Shown piece by piece: positions 53,059 through 54,284 of a stretch of 54,284 bases of DNA (position 1 is its first letter; each line of letters starts with the position of its first letter). The stretch is taken from NCBI GenBank assembly GCA_018062405.1, contig JAGOSF010000006.1, positions 1 to 54,284 of the forward strand, given 5' to 3'. The translations under genes were made by a program, and so were the position numbers. Source of the DNA: Candidatus Babeliales bacterium. Its GTDB lineage: Bacteria > Babelota > Babeliae > Babelales > Chromulinivoraceae. Below the pieces are notes generated by a model. That model did not search any database, was not told the origin of the DNA, and saw only the letters and a program-made list of their open reading frames with translations.

Positions 53059-54284
53059 ATGGAAATAAAGCAAATCTTCTTATCAATGATGATTTTATCT
53101 AGCATGACTATTACCTCAACAATCATTGGAACAGATCTCACATTACAAATTAAACAAGCAAGAATAGATTTAGAACAAGCAATAGCTAATTTTGTTACTA
53201 TAAATCCACAACAAAATAGCCTCACTCCTGAGATCATAGAACAAACAAAAAAAATTTTAGAACAAGCTCAAAATACCCTTGCAAATCTTATTAAACCCAC
53301 CCCCGATAATGCACCTACACCTTTATCAGCTCCTGCTTTTTTTACCAACATCACTCCAGATAAGGCCCCTATCCCTTTATCAGCTCCGACTTTTTTAATC
53401 AACACGACTCCAGATAATGCCCCTATCCCTTTATCAGCCCCTACTTTTAGCCAAGCTATTGATCTACAAATTATCATCAATAAAACTCCCCAAGAAAAAG
53501 CTCGCATCAGAGCCCTGCAATATCGAGCTATCAACACTGACCAAATTTCTGCTGATAAAGCTGCTGCTGACAAAGCCGCTGCCGATGCCATTGAAAACCT
53601 TGATGGTGATGCACAAGCTCAAGCTATTGCAGAAAAAGAGGCTGCTGATAAAGCTGCCGCTCTACAACTGATTATCAATAAAACTCCACAAGAAAAAGCT
53701 CGTATCAAGGCCCTGCAATATCGAGCTATCAACACTGACCAAATTTCTGCTGATAAAGCTGCTGCTGACAAAGCCGCTGCCGATGCCATTGAAAACCTTG
53801 ATGGTGATGCACAAGCTCAAGCTATTGCAGAAAAAGAGGCTGCTGATAAAGCTGCCGCTCTACAACTGATTATCAATAAAACTCCACAAGAAAAAGCTCG
53901 TATCAAGGCCCTGCAATATCGAGCTATCAACACTGACCAAATTTCTGCTGATAAAGCTGCTGCTGACAAAGCCGCTGCCGATGCTATTGAAAAACTTGAT
54001 GGTGATGCACAAGCTCAAGCTATTGCAGAAAAAGAGGCTGCTGATAAAGCTGCCGCTCTACAACTGATTATCAATAAAACTCCACAAGAAAAAGCTCGTA
54101 TCAAGGCCCTGCAATATCGAGCTATCAACACTGACCAAATTTCTGCTGATAAAGCTGCTGCTGACAAAGCCGCTGCCGATGCTATTGAAAAACTTGATGG
54201 TGATGCACAAGCTCAAGCTATTGCAGAAAAAGAGGCTGCTGATAAAGCTGCCGCTCTACAACTGATTATCAATAAAACTCCACA
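53059..54284 (+). CDS. Secreted repeat protein (incomplete at window end)
   Basis: The frame begins ATG at 53059 after AAAGAGAG and stays open to the window edge, giving at least 408 residues. It has a signal peptide (MEIKQIFLSMMILSSMTITS), a helical N-terminus (LEQAIANF, IIEQTKKILEQAQNTL), three 18-residue Pro-rich units (TPDNAPIPLSAPTF), and then tandem 66-residue Ala/Lys/Asp-rich helical units (ADKAAADKAAADAIENLDGD, EKARIKALQYRAINTDQIS), at least four and part of a fifth. The composition suggests an elongated coiled-coil surface or fibre protein. The end lies beyond the window. No family recognised. Confidence 0.75.
   Translation, partial: MEIKQIFLSMMILSSMTITSTIIGTDLTLQIKQARIDLEQAIANFVTINPQQNSLTPEIIEQTKKILEQAQNTLANLIKPTPDNAPTPLSAPAFFTNITPDKAPIPLSAPTFLINTTPDNAPIPLSAPTFSQAIDLQIIINKTPQEKARIRALQYRAINTDQISADKAAADKAAADAIENLDGDAQAQAIAEKEAADKAAALQLIINKTPQEKARIKALQYRAINTDQISADKAAADKAAADAIENLDGDAQAQAIAEKEAADKAAALQLIINKTPQEKARIKALQYRAINTDQISADKAAADKAAADAIEKLDGDAQAQAIAEKEAADKAAALQLIINKTPQEKARIKALQYRAINTDQISADKAAADKAAADAIEKLDGDAQAQAIAEKEAADKAAALQLIINKTP
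53299..53460 (+). repeat. Three 54-bp tandem repeats (18-residue Pro-rich units)
   Basis: Units begin at 53299, 53353 and 53407, each encoding a variant of TPDNAPIPLSAPTF plus four variable residues. They form a spacer between the N-terminal helices and the 198-bp repeats. Confidence 0.9.
53464..54284 (+). repeat. Tandem 198-bp repeats (66-residue units)
   Basis: Units start at 53464, 53662, 53860, 54058 and 54256 (cut by the window end), exactly 198 bp apart. The first is slightly diverged at its start; the others are nearly identical in DNA, including third codon positions, which indicates recent expansion or ongoing homogenisation. Confidence 0.95.

Noticed and set aside
53268..53591. Minus-strand frame across the repeat gene, with repetitive residues
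   Set aside because: It is an echo of the tandem repeats in the real plus-strand gene and lacks a ribosome site.
53464..54284. CRISPR array
   Set aside because: Repeats are directly abutting 198-bp coding units with no unique spacers.

Overview
The window is AT-rich, densely packed DNA from a diderm bacterium with a reduced, host-dependent look. About thirty ordinary core genes (gpmI, rsmE, truA, rpsF, rpsR, rnhB, ftsY, prmC, mutL, rluD-like, mgtE, pilB, bamD, yraN, cdsA, hisS, tRNA-Glu, tRNA-Lys) sit singly or in very short operons. Between them lie more than twenty unrecognised proteins that start with a clean signal peptide. Outer-membrane functions are present (BamD, a TamB-like protein, a large protein ending in Phe), so the cell has two membranes. 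The mix of secretome-rich spacers, IS630 and Rpn elements and AT bias resembles Candidatus Dependentiae (TM6/Babeliae) symbionts of protists. That assignment is inference; no rRNA is present to prove it.

Layout. 1-4 kb: an IS630-type element with a split transposase, a decayed Rpn fragment, a secreted FtsH-like M41 peptidase without its ATPase, and an intact Rpn-type gene. 4-9 kb: rsmE, gpmI and small secreted proteins; the last 50 bp of gpmI is repeated 1.8 kb downstream, flanking two accessory genes. 9-18 kb: a membrane-anchored GNAT, truA-rpsR-rpsF, an S24-like repressor, rnhB, ftsY-prmC and a DMT exporter. 18-21.6 kb: a run of four secreted unknown proteins. 21.7-28.5 kb: mutL, a Nudix hydrolase, a beta-carbonic anhydrase and three paralogous polytopic membrane proteins. 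28.7-32 kb: secreted proteins, one with two C-terminal motifs resembling the eukaryotic PAM2 (poly(A)-binding-protein) peptide, and one ATP-grasp-like.

32-43.5 kb: yaiI, two tRNAs, mgtE, an RluA-family synthase, a PLD-like nuclease, a TamB-like protein, pilB, then bamD-yraN-cdsA. 43.5-46.6 kb: a toxin-immunity island with two EndoU-like toxins, each followed by a related immunity protein. 46.7-54.3 kb: hisS, then divergently a 689-residue probable outer-membrane barrel, three secreted proteins, and a repeat protein built from 198-bp tandem units that runs off the window end.

Envelope assembly (BamD, TamB-like, CdsA, PilB) would build the surface through which the many exported proteins act. 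The EndoU cassettes suggest competition with related bacteria. The PAM2-like protein and perhaps the M41 and ATP-grasp-like proteins are candidates for acting on a eukaryotic host. Many transcription units end in strong perfect hairpins, listed below.
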